DNA of 64,000 nt from Helicobacter magdeburgensis (GTDB lineage Bacteria > Campylobacterota > Campylobacteria > Campylobacterales > Helicobacteraceae). Both the position numbers and the translations under genes were made by a program. The notes beneath the pieces are model-generated. The model was given only the letters and a program-made list of their open reading frames with translations. It searched no databases and was not told the origin of the DNA. The stretch covers positions 62,001-126,000 of the forward strand of contig NZ_JRPE02000005.1 of NCBI RefSeq assembly GCF_000765825.2, written 5' to 3'. This document shows, in pieces, positions 18,054 to 27,439 of the stretch. How positions within the stretch are numbered: position 1 is the first letter of the stretch; each line of letters starts with the position of its first letter.

Positions 18054-19610
18054 TTATGTGTTTTGTATAATCTCAATATCCCCACCATAGAATCTTTTTA
18101 AAATATAAAAAATACCGCCAAGCAACACAAAGCCTACGCAAAAAGCAATCAAAGTGCTTTGTGTTAAAGCAAGTAGTACAAAGCTTACCCCCGCACACAA
18201 AGCAGCAATGCTGGTATAAGGAAACTGCGTAATAAAATGGCTTTGCACAGAGCAGCCAGCCCCCACAGCAGAAAGGATAGTTGTATCTGAAATGGGTGAA
18301 GTATGATCACCATAGACTGCACCAGATAAAATAGCCGATAAAGCCAAAAATGCACTCTGCGTCATCTCACCACTGCCGCTTTGGAGCGTTACTTCCATAC
18401 CAATGGGTAGCATAATGGCAAATGTCCCCCAGCTTGTGCCGGTGCAAAAGGCGATAAAAGCAGAAATAAGGAATAAAAACACGGGCATAAACACCATCAT
18501 ATCAGCACTTAGCACATCTTTTGCCACATTTGCCAAATACACGCCTGTTTGGATATGCTCCTTTATCACCGGTCCAATCGCCCACGCAAAAATCAAAATC
18601 AAAATCGCACCAAACATACTTTTTGCCCCAAACCAAAAAATGCTAGGATACTCCTTAGATTCTATAATCCCAAGCGTCATTAAAAGCGTAACCACAAGTG
18701 CAAATGCCCCACCGCAAAAAAGTGAAAAAGGCGTGTCCGTGTGAGATAGCATAGCGATTAAACCACTCTCTCCATCTTCTAACCCTTGAAAGCCTGTATA
18801 AAAAATCATAAAACAAATACCTACAATAAGGGCGAGAATCGGCACGATGAGATAAATAATAGCACTTTTGCGTTGAAAAATATGTGTCCCATTTATTTTA
18901 GAATCTTGTGCTTTAGAATCCTGCATACCCACATTGACATTATTCCGCATTACAGGCAGATTTACCCGCCATATAATTGTCAAAACAACAGCAATCAACG
19001 CAAAAAAAGCATAAAAATTATTTGGAATGCTTTGTAACAGCACCATAAAAGGCTCTTCAATGCCCTGCTTACTTAAAAGTCCTATGTTATAAGCTCCCCA
19101 GCTTGAAAGCGGTATAAGAATACAAATGGGCGCTGAAGTAGAATCAATGATATACGCCAAACGTTCACGGCTAGAGTGAAAGCTATCATTGAGTGAGCGT
19201 GAAATCTGCCCAACGGTCAAGGCATTAAAATAATCATCAATAAAAATCACCACCCCGGCAACAAAAGCTAGAAATTCCGAGCCTTTAGCGGTTTTGATAT
19301 GATTCCTAGCCCATTTGACAAACGCCCCAATCGCCCCACTATATAGAATAATCTGCGTAATCACGCCTAAAATAATCAAAAAGGCAAAGATAAATGCCCC
19401 GTCCCAATTAATGCCTTCATCATAAAACACGCTACTTATCGCCTTATATACAAAGTGTAAAGATTCTAAAGAAAAGCCATAAAGCATAAGTCCGCTTAAG
19501 CATACGCCTAGAAAAAGCGAAAGCACAACGCGTCTTGAAAGCACAACCATCACAACCACAAAAAGTGGCACAACAAGGCTAAGGGCAGAGTGAGCAAAAC
19601 CAGATTCCAA
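18054..19610 (-). CDS. Na+/H+ antiporter, NhaC family
   Basis: 518 residues with about twelve to thirteen transmembrane segments. The blocks FIDDYFNALTVGQISR, STSAPICILIPLSSWG, CTGTSWGTFAIMLPIG and GDHTSPISDTTILSA are those of NhaC-type antiporters and related amino-acid/proton exchangers, so Na+ specificity is inferred from the family only. It lies alone between radA (convergent) and two leucine tRNA genes. No clear promoter was recognised in the 90 bases upstream. Confidence 0.88.
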   Translation of the reverse strand: MESGFAHSALSLVVPLFVVVMVVLSRRVVLSLFLGVCLSGLMLYGFSLESLHFVYKAISSVFYDEGINWDGAFIFAFLIILGVITQIILYSGAIGAFVKWARNHIKTAKGSEFLAFVAGVVIFIDDYFNALTVGQISRSLNDSFHSSRERLAYIIDSTSAPICILIPLSSWGAYNIGLLSKQGIEEPFMVLLQSIPNNFYAFFALIAVVLTIIWRVNLPVMRNNVNVGMQDSKAQDSKINGTHIFQRKSAIIYLIVPILALIVGICFMIFYTGFQGLEDGESGLIAMLSHTDTPFSLFCGGAFALVVTLLMTLGIIESKEYPSIFWFGAKSMFGAILILIFAWAIGPVIKEHIQTGVYLANVAKDVLSADMMVFMPVFLFLISAFIAFCTGTSWGTFAIMLPIGMEVTLQSGSGEMTQSAFLALSAILSGAVYGDHTSPISDTTILSAVGAGCSVQSHFITQFPYTSIAALCAGVSFVLLALTQSTLIAFCVGFVLLGGIFYILKRFYGGDIEIIQNT

Positions 19611-19701
19611 TAATATATCCTTTAATCACCAAAATAACATCATCTATAAAAAAGCCTGAAAAATCATAAACTATAGAGATTCAATAAAGTCTAGGTATTT
19701 A

Positions 19702-19788
19702 TGGTGCCGAAGGTCGGACTCGAACCGACACAGGGTTGCCCCTACTAGATTTTGAGTCTAGCGCGTCTACCAGTTTCACCACTCCGGC
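19702..19788 (-). tRNA. tRNA-Leu (CAA), reads UUG
   Basis: Folded by eye: acceptor GCCGGAG pairs with CUUCGGC, discriminator A, encoded CCA at 19702-19704. The anticodon stem is CUAGA/UCUAG around loop CUCAAAA, giving anticodon CAA. A class II variable arm (GUAGGGGCAACCCUGU region) and a TUCGAGU T-loop are present. 87 bases. Confidence 0.95.
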
Positions 19789-19824
19789 AAATGATAAAAA
19801 TAACAAGAAGTTGATTTTAAAGTA

Positions 19825-19909
19825 TGGTGCGCTGAGCGAGACTTGAACTCGCACGGGTCGCCCCGCCACCCCCTCAAGATGGTGTGTCTACCAATTCCAC
19901 CACCAGCGC
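19825..19909 (-). tRNA. tRNA-Leu (GAG), reads CUC/CUU
   Basis: Acceptor GCGCUGG pairs with UCAGCGC (one G.U), discriminator A, encoded CCA at 19825-19827. Anticodon stem CCAUC/GGUGG surrounds loop UUGAGGG, giving anticodon GAG. Long class II variable arm. 85 bases. It lies 36 bases upstream of the tRNA-Leu(CAA) gene, same strand, and downstream of atpE. Confidence 0.94.
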
Positions 19910-19913
19910 ACAA

Positions 19914-19938
19914 TGCAGATTCAAAAGTAGAATCTGCA
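19914..19938 (-). terminator. Perfect 9-bp hairpin between atpE and the leucine tRNAs
   Basis: TGCAGATTC at 19914-19922 and GAATCTGCA at 19930-19938 are perfect inverted repeats with a 7-base loop, 9 bases after the atpE stop. There is no U-run after the stem on the minus strand, so it is either a weak terminator or an mRNA 3'-end stabiliser or processing hairpin. Confidence 0.45.
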
Positions 19939-19947
19939 TAAGTTAGA

Positions 19948-20283
19948 TTATATTGCCAACACAGCTCCGCTTGGAAGGAAAGGATTTGCATATACAGCAA
20001 CAAGTGCTAAAACCAAAGTATAGATAACTTGTGCCTCAATCAACGCCAATGCAATAAACATTGTCCCAAGCAATTTACCGCTGATTCCGGGATTACGAGC
20101 TGTTCCAGAGATTGTCGCAGCTGCAGCGTGTCCCATACCAATAGCACCACCAAGAGCCGCAATACCCAAACCAATCACAGCACCACCAATTGAATATGAA
20201 ACAACCATACTCAATCCCATATCATTCTCCGCACCAAATGCGAAACCAATCATTCCTAAACACAAAAGAGCTAAGAATTTCAT
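19948..20283 (-). CDS. atpE: ATP synthase F0 subunit c
   Basis: Proteolipid of the proton-driven rotor ring. 111 residues with an N-terminal signal-like segment of about 17 residues (ending FAFG) before the mature two-helix hairpin, as in other epsilonproteobacteria. Helix 1 has the glycine-rich GGAVIGLGIAALGGAIGMG, the polar loop is ARNPGISGKL, and helix 2 has the proton-carrying Glu in LALIEAQVIYTL. It stands alone, apart from the other atp genes, next to pnp as in H. pylori. Confidence 0.97.
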   Translation of the reverse strand: MKFLALLCLGMIGFAFGAENDMGLSMVVSYSIGGAVIGLGIAALGGAIGMGHAAAATISGTARNPGISGKLLGTMFIALALIEAQVIYTLVLALVAVYANPFLPSGAVLAI

Positions 20284-20351
20284 TGAACACCTCTTTACAA
20301 AATCTCAAAGCCTGTTCGGATCTATCCCCTACTTGACACTTTGGAAGCGTG

Positions 20352-20357
20352 ATTATG
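20352..20357 (-). promoter_or_regulatory. Possible -10 element for atpE
   Basis: CATAAT on the minus strand about 68 bases before the atpE ATG, in the 97-base gap between pnp and atpE. It matches five of six consensus positions, without an extended TGN. Position is sensible but support is weak. Confidence 0.3.
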
Positions 20358-20380
20358 CCTAAGCTTTGATAAAAAAAACA

Positions 20381-22495
20381 TTAAACTAAGCCTAACTCCA
20401 CCTTGCCCTTATTGCGGGAGAGAATCTCGCACTCTAACTCACTTTTGCCTTGCAACACACTATGAATGCTTTCATTCTTATCTTTAATAATTTTGCTGAT
20501 ATGCAATAGCCCATCACCACCACGCGGTAGCTCCACAAATACCCCAAAATCCGCAATTTTCTTTATCTTCCCAACAAATCGCTCACCCACATTATAACTC
20601 TCCCAATCTACCCTATCACTTTTAGCTCCACTTACAATCTCTAGGATAAAAGCCTTAGCTTTAGCAAGATTATCTTCATTACTTGCACTCACATTCACTA
20701 TTCCGCTTTCACGCTCTAAATCAATACTCACTTCAAATCGCTCAATAATATCCTTTATCACACGCCCACCTTGCCCAATTACTTCAACAATCTTATGTGG
20801 GGCAATCTTAAAACTTTCACTCTTTGGCAAGATAGAATGATTTAGCACAATCTTTGCCTTAGCCTCCTCCATAATGCCTAGAATCTGCTCCCTTGCTTCC
20901 TTTGCTTGTAGTAAAGATTCTTCTAAAATCTCTTTTGAAATGCCGCCAAGCTTAATATCCATTTGCATTGCACTTATGCCCTTATATCCACCAGCAACCT
21001 TAAAATCCATATCACCATCGTGATCTTCTAAACCGCTAATATCTGTGAGTATGGCGTATTTCTCCCCCTGTGTTACTAGCCCCATAGCCACCCCTGCAAT
21101 GAGTGAATCTACCTGAACCCCACACGCACATAATGCCAAAGAGCCACCGCACACACTCGCCATTGAGCTTGAACCATTAGATTCTAAAATCTCTGACACT
21201 AAGCGGATTGTCCTATCCTGCGAAGTAAGGCTAGATTCTAAAGCGCGTCTAGCAAGATTGCCGTGTCCTAGCTCTCTACGCCCTACACTGCCTATCATAC
21301 TTGCTTCGCCAACGCTGAATCCGGGGAAATTATAATGGAATAAAAATCGGCGTTTTAACGCATTCTTACTGCCTAGCATCTCATAGCTTTGTGCGTCATT
21401 TTCACCGCCAAGTGTCGCACTCACAAGGGCTTGAGTTTGTCCGCGTGTGAAAAGCACACTGCCGTGAGCAAAGGGCAGAATATTTGTATCGATACTGATA
21501 GGGCGAATATCCTTCAAACCCCTGCCATCAGCCCTAAGAGCAGATTCTATAATCATCTCACGCACAAGCTTTTTCTTATACGCCTTAATATGCTCTGTGG
21601 CGATTTTCTCTTCTTCAATGCCACACTCACACATTACCTGCTTGATAATAGAATGAAGCTGCATTTGGGATTCTGATTTAGCTAAAAATGTGATGGCTTC
21701 TAAAATTTGGCTATGGTAATCTTTGGCAATTTTTTCTAGCAAATCGGGGTTAAGTGAATCTTGGCTTAAATCAATCACAAGGCTTTGCTTTTTATAAGGG
21801 GCAAAATGCGTGTGGTAGCTCTGTGTCGCATTTGCAATATAAGTCTTAGCAGATTCTAAAGCAAGAATCATATCCTTTTCACTGAGTTCATTTGCACCAT
21901 TTTCACTTCTTATGCTTTTCATCTCAATCATTAATAGCTCATCGCCCCTGCCGGATACAAACAAATCAAGCTCACTCTCACTCATCTGCTCCATTGTGGG
22001 ATTTAATACAAATGCTCCATTTTTACGCCCGATTCTTACCCCACACACCGCATTGTCTTTTAAACTCTCTAAAGGTAGATTTGAGACATATAAAGCCGCA
22101 CTAGCAGCATTTAGGGCATTGAGCTGTAAATCACTCTTGCCATCATAGCTTAGCACCAAAATAACGATTGAAGTGATATGTTTATAGCCTTTGGGGAAAA
22201 GCGGACGCAATGTCCTATCAACGAGCCTAGAAGTGAGAATCTCAAATTCACTCGGCTTCCCTTCTCGCTTCACAAAACCGGGGGGGAATTTATTGCTCGC
22301 ATAGGCTTTTTCAATATATTGCACACTTAAGGGCAAAAAGTCATCATCATATTTGTTATTTTCTTCCGCACACACACTTGCTAGTAGCACGCTTCCGCCA
22401 TTTTGATACAGCACACTGCCATTTGCCGCCTTTGCCATATAGTTAAAAGTATAGCTCTCATTTAGATTCTCATTGTGTATATCAATGCGTTGCAT
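20381..22495 (-). CDS. pnp: Polyribonucleotide nucleotidyltransferase (PNPase)
   Basis: Phosphorolytic 3'-5' exoribonuclease of mRNA decay. 704 residues: two RNase PH domains (about 1-210 and 300-530) with FPPGFVKREGKPSE and GGSLALCACGV, a KH domain with KIVEVIGQGGRVIKDI (about 550-605), and an S1 domain with VGKIKKIADFGVFVEL (about 620-690). Complete. It overlaps the end of the upstream PRTase-like gene by 14 bases. The FPPGF codons hold a run of 7 C on the coding strand, short of the phase-variable range. Confidence 0.97.
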   Translation of the reverse strand: MQRIDIHNENLNESYTFNYMAKAANGSVLYQNGGSVLLASVCAEENNKYDDDFLPLSVQYIEKAYASNKFPPGFVKREGKPSEFEILTSRLVDRTLRPLFPKGYKHITSIVILVLSYDGKSDLQLNALNAASAALYVSNLPLESLKDNAVCGVRIGRKNGAFVLNPTMEQMSESELDLFVSGRGDELLMIEMKSIRSENGANELSEKDMILALESAKTYIANATQSYHTHFAPYKKQSLVIDLSQDSLNPDLLEKIAKDYHSQILEAITFLAKSESQMQLHSIIKQVMCECGIEEEKIATEHIKAYKKKLVREMIIESALRADGRGLKDIRPISIDTNILPFAHGSVLFTRGQTQALVSATLGGENDAQSYEMLGSKNALKRRFLFHYNFPGFSVGEASMIGSVGRRELGHGNLARRALESSLTSQDRTIRLVSEILESNGSSSMASVCGGSLALCACGVQVDSLIAGVAMGLVTQGEKYAILTDISGLEDHDGDMDFKVAGGYKGISAMQMDIKLGGISKEILEESLLQAKEAREQILGIMEEAKAKIVLNHSILPKSESFKIAPHKIVEVIGQGGRVIKDIIERFEVSIDLERESGIVNVSASNEDNLAKAKAFILEIVSGAKSDRVDWESYNVGERFVGKIKKIADFGVFVELPRGGDGLLHISKIIKDKNESIHSVLQGKSELECEILSRNKGKVELGLV

Positions 22496-23156
22496 TTGTC
22501 TCCTTTGTTGTAGTTTGGCTTAGAATCTCTTCAAAACTCTCATCATCTATGGGCTGAAGAGTGGGGAAATAATGTGTCGTAGAAACATAGTTTTCAAGCG
22601 GATAAGGGCAACATACATCATCGCAAATCTCACTTAAAAACTCATAAATATTTTTAGGCATCACAGGTGCAAGCACACAAATACTTTTTGCTTTTAAGTT
22701 CATACAAGTTTTTATCGCCACACCTATACGCAATCCCGTCTCAATCCCCAAATCAAAAAGCAAAATATCCTTACCCGCAAATGAGCTAATCCCCTCTCCT
22801 TTTCGCAGCTGATACCGAGCGGATAAAATCGCCTCTTCATATTGCCTTTGTGCCTCTCCGTATACATAATCAAGGCTGATATTAAAAGCACTCACTAACT
22901 CTTCATTTATCATTATCTCCATATCTTCACTGACCACTGCCACTGGACATTCAGGATTAAGTGGGGAAGGGATAATCTGTGTAAAAAGAAATGCCATAGG
23001 AACTTTAAGCTTATTAGCTAACACACTTGCAAAGCTTACACCCTCCCTACCAATAGCGACTAAAATTGCATTATCTAGATTTAGATTCTTAATATGTATC
23101 ACATCAAGCAAAGGTGGCAGGGCATCTTGGGCTTGAGAAAATATAATCCTTTGCAC
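22482..23156 (-). CDS. Phosphoribosyltransferase-like protein with altered PRPP loop
   Basis: 224 residues with a PRTase type I-like order: AILVAIGREGVSFASVLANKL near residue 32, an N-terminal hood-like segment, and near residue 128 a hydrophobic strand ending in LLFDLGIETGLRIGVAI where active enzymes have the acidic pair of the PRPP loop, xVDDxxxTGxT. Here the acidic pair is reduced to F-D and T-G-x-T to T-G-L, so PRPP binding is doubtful. It occupies the conserved slot between lptD and pnp seen in H. pylori. I cannot assign a substrate. Confidence 0.7.
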   Translation of the reverse strand: MQRIIFSQAQDALPPLLDVIHIKNLNLDNAILVAIGREGVSFASVLANKLKVPMAFLFTQIIPSPLNPECPVAVVSEDMEIMINEELVSAFNISLDYVYGEAQRQYEEAILSARYQLRKGEGISSFAGKDILLFDLGIETGLRIGVAIKTCMNLKAKSICVLAPVMPKNIYEFLSEICDDVCCPYPLENYVSTTHYFPTLQPIDDESFEEILSQTTTKETNATH

Positions 23157-23165
23157 CTTTTCTCC

Positions 23166-25358
23166 TTATTCTTTGAATCTATAAGTAAAGCCCGTGTTTG
23201 CCAAAGGCACAAAACGGAACTCAATCTTTACATATTGATTTTTAATTGGCGTAATTTGATTATCCGCTGTAAGTGTTGGGCGGATATCTTGAGCAAATTT
23301 CAAAGCCACACCAAAACACCGAATGTCTTTGGAGATTGTAACATACCAATCCTTTAAATACCCAAGTCCCACATCATAGCCCACATTCGTATTTAAACGA
23401 AAATAGCCAAAATCATAGCCCAATGTCCCACGAGCAAAGCCTGTATTGCCCTGTGGTGAATACAAACCAGAGCTTAAATACAATGGATCAAGCTTAAAAT
23501 AATAAGTGAGATTAGAATCTAGCCCCCATTTGTTAAAAGATGCATTAACTGAAGCTTCGCTGATTGTTTTTCTTATATATGAATAAAACACCGAACCGCT
23601 AAGATTTAACCCATCAAGTGGAGAGAATCCCAGCTCATTGCGTAAGACTTGAGAGCTATTTAAAAAACTATCTTGCATAAACAATCGCTGATACATACGC
23701 CAATAGAAAAGCTCCTTGCCATTTTTACCATAAAAGTATTGTGAAAATTTCAAATCCACTTTATGCTTATTTTTCACAACATCAACAATATCACTTGGAT
23801 TCCAAATCACAGCAAGTGCCTCTTGTGGTAAGCCCTGATTAATAAGCTCATTATACGCCTCATATCTATCATCATTCACGGCTTCAGAAGTGTATTTATA
23901 CAACGCGCCACTAAAAAGAGCTTCAAAATGCAAGGAGTGAAAAAAATGCTTATATGGACGCGCAATGTCAGAGTTAATTGAGACATTATAACTACTCACG
24001 CTGTAATTGATATTTTTCCCTAGCCTTTGCCCCATCGCATCAGTCAGCCCTTGATAATCTTGCAAGGACACAGAAGTCGCATACGCATCTATATTTGCCC
24101 CAAGTGATATATAATCATTAAATATCGGTAAAGCTAAACCGATAGGCAAAGACATTGTATTTTGAAAATACCCATAGCCTGAAGGTCGCGTAATATGCTT
24201 ACTTTGAAAATCAAAGGTATAAAGCAGATTCCTAAAAAATAGAGAATCTGTGTAGTGGTGGTAATGCAGTTGCGGTAGGGCTTGAAAAGTTTGACTATTA
24301 TCCACCTTAGATAAGTCAAGATAATATTTAAAATATGTCCCAAAATAGTGTTTGTTGGAATTGAGAAAATAATTCACACGAGATTCATATAAACGCGTAT
24401 TAAATGCAGCATTAAGGCTTCTTAAACGCATATACTCTAAATCATTCATATAAGTAATATCAGCAAAAAACCCGTCCGTTATATTGTCATTATTCCTTGC
24501 AAAGATTCCCTGTGTGTCATATTTAAAAGTCCCACCATAAATGTATTTATTTTTAAGGTTATATAGCGTTGTGTATTCATCTGTATTTTGAAAATAACGC
24601 GTTTGCAAAATGGCAACCTTATTGTCCCTATCAGCAAAGCGAAACTCTAAATCCCCTCCAGCCCCACGCTGTGTCCTTATCTGTGGAGCGATTGTCATAT
24701 CCCAACGATCATAGGGTGCAATAAAAAGAGGCTGCATATACATAAAACCTTGCTTATTACTTAAAGACATAGTGGGGGTGAGCAGACCGCTTTTTCTTTT
24801 ATTGCCCGTTGGGGCTACAAAATATGGCAGATAAAACACCGGCACTGCCCCAAGATAGAATCTAGGATTCCACACGCTCATATATTCTTTATCTGTATTG
24901 TATGTGCCGGAGCTTACATTCATATGCCATAATGGATATTGTATATCACAGCCTGAAATCACACCCTTTTTGAAGTGATACTTGCCATCTTGCCCCTCAC
25001 TTTGCTTTGCCATAAACCACATTCCAACGCCACTTTGCAAATACACATTTGACATCTGCGTGTGCTTATTATCCATATTCACTTCTACTTGTTCCACATC
25101 TAAATACACTACATCGCCTTGATAGATTTTAGCTCCACCTTCTAAATGTGCTTGTTTAGTTTGTTTGTTGTAGATAATTTTATTGGCGACCATATATATA
25201 TCACCATAGAATAAAAACGCATTGCCCGTAGCCGTGATAATATCACCACTCGCACTGACACTATCAGCGGATAAATCAAACTTATCTGCCTTTTGTGTAG
25301 CGTGTAATACGCTTACTAAAAAACATAGCAAGAATCCAAAAAAAATAGATTTTTTCAA
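23166..25358 (-). CDS. lptD: LPS assembly outer-membrane protein LptD
   Basis: Beta-barrel translocon that inserts lipopolysaccharide into the outer leaflet. 730 residues. Signal peptide residues 1-20 (ending LHA), N-terminal beta-jellyroll LptA/OstA-like domain with LSADSVSASGDIITATGNA and VVYLDVEQVEVNMD (about 25-120), then a long aromatic-rich barrel ending in FRFVPLANTGFTYRFKE with C-terminal aromatic alternation. VFYLPYFVAPTGNKRKSG matches the LptD family. It overlaps the RDD gene by 4 bases. With the LptF/G gene at 28.8 kb it forms part of the LPS export path. Confidence 0.92.
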   Translation of the reverse strand: MKKSIFFGFLLCFLVSVLHATQKADKFDLSADSVSASGDIITATGNAFLFYGDIYMVANKIIYNKQTKQAHLEGGAKIYQGDVVYLDVEQVEVNMDNKHTQMSNVYLQSGVGMWFMAKQSEGQDGKYHFKKGVISGCDIQYPLWHMNVSSGTYNTDKEYMSVWNPRFYLGAVPVFYLPYFVAPTGNKRKSGLLTPTMSLSNKQGFMYMQPLFIAPYDRWDMTIAPQIRTQRGAGGDLEFRFADRDNKVAILQTRYFQNTDEYTTLYNLKNKYIYGGTFKYDTQGIFARNNDNITDGFFADITYMNDLEYMRLRSLNAAFNTRLYESRVNYFLNSNKHYFGTYFKYYLDLSKVDNSQTFQALPQLHYHHYTDSLFFRNLLYTFDFQSKHITRPSGYGYFQNTMSLPIGLALPIFNDYISLGANIDAYATSVSLQDYQGLTDAMGQRLGKNINYSVSSYNVSINSDIARPYKHFFHSLHFEALFSGALYKYTSEAVNDDRYEAYNELINQGLPQEALAVIWNPSDIVDVVKNKHKVDLKFSQYFYGKNGKELFYWRMYQRLFMQDSFLNSSQVLRNELGFSPLDGLNLSGSVFYSYIRKTISEASVNASFNKWGLDSNLTYYFKLDPLYLSSGLYSPQGNTGFARGTLGYDFGYFRLNTNVGYDVGLGYLKDWYVTISKDIRCFGVALKFAQDIRPTLTADNQITPIKNQYVKIEFRFVPLANTGFTYRFKE

Positions 25359-25828
25359 TAGGCAATCACCAAAGTTTTAGCGATTCTATCGTGCAGTGTC
25401 CGCACAAACCTATCAGCAAAACCAAACACATAAGTGATAAAAAGCAAACTCTCACCCACATACTTCCCACACGCACGAAGCAAGGCAGATATAAAACTTG
25501 GCTTATCAAACAAATCCACACTCACAACTTTAATCTTACAAATAATCTTACCGATACTACTTCCATAATACCACACAAAAAAAGTATCATAACTGATTTT
25601 CAAAATCCACACCTGCCAAGTGAAATCCATTACAAAAGCTCTCACACTCTCATAATCCACATTGCCAGAAGAATCGCTCATTTGTGAGAGTGTATCTAAA
25701 TGGATAAGTGCAAAAATAAAAGAGAGTAAAAATACATCAATAAACCACGCTAGAATCCGCAAACTCTTATCAGCTATCCTAAGATTCTCCCGCTCCAAAA
25801 TCTCTAAGAGCTTTTCATCATTATTCAT
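25355..25828 (-). CDS. RDD-family membrane protein
   Basis: 157 residues with three hydrophobic segments. The RDD signature is visible: R-x-x-A-x-x-x-D in LRILAWFIDVFLL near residue 24, and near the end GSSIGKIICKIKVV with a terminal VRTLHDRIAKT. Such proteins are small inner-membrane proteins of mostly unknown role, some linked to transport or stress. It overlaps purD and lptD by 4 bases each, so the purD-RDD-lptD run is translationally coupled. Confidence 0.82.
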   Translation of the reverse strand: MNNDEKLLEILERENLRIADKSLRILAWFIDVFLLSFIFALIHLDTLSQMSDSSGNVDYESVRAFVMDFTWQVWILKISYDTFFVWYYGSSIGKIICKIKVVSVDLFDKPSFISALLRACGKYVGESLLFITYVFGFADRFVRTLHDRIAKTLVIAY

Positions 25829-27105
25829 CTGCCTAATGCCCTAAATGCAATATCATCTCTAAAGTGCATACCTTTAAAAGAAATATGCTTCATAATTTCA
25901 TAGGCATTATCTCGTGCTTTTTCTAAACTCTCCGCTAACCCCACAGCAAGTAGCACACGCCCACCACTTGCTAGAATCTCGCCAGATTCTGCTTTACTCA
26001 CTCCCGCATACACAATATGCCCTAGATTCTTATCAAAATCTTTTACAGCAATAGGCACAGCAGGACTTGACTTATAAGGATAGTCTTTTGATGAAGCCAC
26101 CACGGCTACGGCATATTTTTCAATCATCTTGCATTCAAGCTCTGCGATTTTCCCATCAATTGCGTGAGTTACAATATCAAGCAGGGGCGTCTCTAGTAGG
26201 GGCATTAGCACTTCACATTCAGGATCGCCAAAACGCACATTAAATTCAAGCAAGTATGGTGTCAGCTCATTATCCCTTTGACATACCATAATTCCGCCAA
26301 AAAGCACCCCAACAAATGGGCTTCCCTGCTTACGCATAATATCTAGTGTAGGTGCGATAATATCTTTCTTAATCTTTTCAAGCAAAGATTTATCGCATAA
26401 AGGTGTAGGTGTATAAGCCCCCATACCGCCGGTGTTTGGACCATTATCACCTGATAGTAACCGCTTGTGATCTTGACAGGCTGGAAGCATAATAAAATCC
26501 TTGCCATCGCTTATGGCAAACACAGATAGCTCATAGCCATCTAAAAACTCCTCTATCACTACACGCATTCCAGCATCGCCAAACGCCTCTCCAGATAGCA
26601 TTTCCTTTGTATGAGCAATCGCCTCGCTATGACTTTGGGCTATAATCACGCCCTTTCCCGCACATAATCCATCAGCCTTTACCACAATCGGCGGTGTGAG
26701 CGTGTGGATAAACTCACTTAAAGCATTGACATCATTTGACTGCATATATTTTGCTGTTTTGATTCCCGCTTGTGAGACTAAATCTTTCATATACGCCTTG
26801 CTAGATTCTAGCCTAGAAGCCGCTAGAGATGGACCAAACACACGGACATTATGTGCTGTCAAAAAATCACTTAGCCCCTCGCTCAATGGTGCTTCAGGAC
26901 CGATAATCACAAGTGTAATATTGTGTTTTTGTATAGATTCTAAAATATCTGTATGTTTTGTAGTGGGGATATTGACACCTAGTGCGTGTGTGCCACCATT
27001 ACCCGGAGCAAAATATAGCCTATCTACTCTCTTATCATCTTTTAGCACAAGCCCCATAGCATATTCACGCCCGCCATTACCGATAATCAATATATTCTCT
27101 CGCAT
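25825..27105 (-). CDS. purD: Phosphoribosylamine-glycine ligase PurD
   Basis: GAR synthetase of de novo purine synthesis: joins phosphoribosylamine and glycine with ATP. 426 residues, ATP-grasp fold. N-terminal IIGNGGREYAMG, PGNGGT, IIGPEAPLSEGL, then ATP-grasp KADGLCAGKGVIIA, GDNGPNTGGMGAYTP and LEFNVRFGDPECE. Ribosome-binding site AAGGA precedes the ATG. About 220 bases upstream on the same strand is the promoter of a candidate small RNA. Confidence 0.97.
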   Translation of the reverse strand: MRENILIIGNGGREYAMGLVLKDDKRVDRLYFAPGNGGTHALGVNIPTTKHTDILESIQKHNITLVIIGPEAPLSEGLSDFLTAHNVRVFGPSLAASRLESSKAYMKDLVSQAGIKTAKYMQSNDVNALSEFIHTLTPPIVVKADGLCAGKGVIIAQSHSEAIAHTKEMLSGEAFGDAGMRVVIEEFLDGYELSVFAISDGKDFIMLPACQDHKRLLSGDNGPNTGGMGAYTPTPLCDKSLLEKIKKDIIAPTLDIMRKQGSPFVGVLFGGIMVCQRDNELTPYLLEFNVRFGDPECEVLMPLLETPLLDIVTHAIDGKIAELECKMIEKYAVAVVASSKDYPYKSSPAVPIAVKDFDKNLGHIVYAGVSKAESGEILASGGRVLLAVGLAESLEKARDNAYEIMKHISFKGMHFRDDIAFRALGR

Positions 27106-27164
27106 ACTTTTTCCTTAAAGATTCTAAAACCCCCAAATGAGCGTTACCCCATTGTGCGTAGCCT

Positions 27165-27328
27165 AAAAAAGCCACAAACAGAGCCAAGAGAATCTCATTA
27201 GGCGGCAAATCCTAACCACGCAAATGGCTCAAGCAGAAACACCGACACACAGAAATCACTACAATTAGCTCAAAAATCTTTTAGTAACAGACTAGCGATA
27301 TGAAAGGAAAGACGCGTCATCTAGGTTG
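27165..27328 (-). ncRNA. Candidate structured small RNA upstream of purD, possibly 6S RNA
   Basis: The 334-base gap before purD has no credible ORF. A consensus TATAAT on the minus strand predicts a start near 27328 and a run of six U lies at 27170-27165, giving about 164 bases, 60 bases short of purD. By-eye pairing gives one long irregular hairpin: CCUA/UAGG near the ends, CAUA/UGUG, GCUAG/UUGGC, a large unpaired middle with a small hairpin in its 3' side, then CUAAU/GUUAG and UGUAG/UUGCG toward the apex. A long rod with a central bubble is the 6S RNA architecture. My recollection, unverified, is that 6S RNA lies upstream of purD in epsilonproteobacteria. Expression and identity are inference. 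Confidence 0.42.
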
Positions 27329-27334
27329 GGCGGC

Positions 27335-27340
27335 ATTATA
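27335..27340 (-). promoter_or_regulatory. Consensus -10 element for the RNA upstream of purD
   Basis: TATAAT on the minus strand (ATTATA on plus) followed by GCCGCCCAACC. It is 230 bases from the purD start, far for a simple purD promoter, which suggests an independent or leader transcript. Confidence 0.5.
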
Positions 27341-27439
27341 GCAAATGAGTTTTAAAAGAATACTAAACCTGATACATCTTTTTTACCTTAATTAGCTATC
27401 ATTCAAGGACATTTTCACTTCAACTTGTAAAGGAATGTT

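Noticed and set aside
18038-18060. Terminator between convergent radA and the NhaC gene
   Set aside because: The 15-base gap has no inverted repeat with a U-run.
22271-22277. Run of 7 C on the coding strand of pnp (7 G on plus) as a phase-variable tract
   Set aside because: It encodes the conserved FPPGF motif, is short of the length at which such tracts usually slip, and the gene is in frame and a core function.
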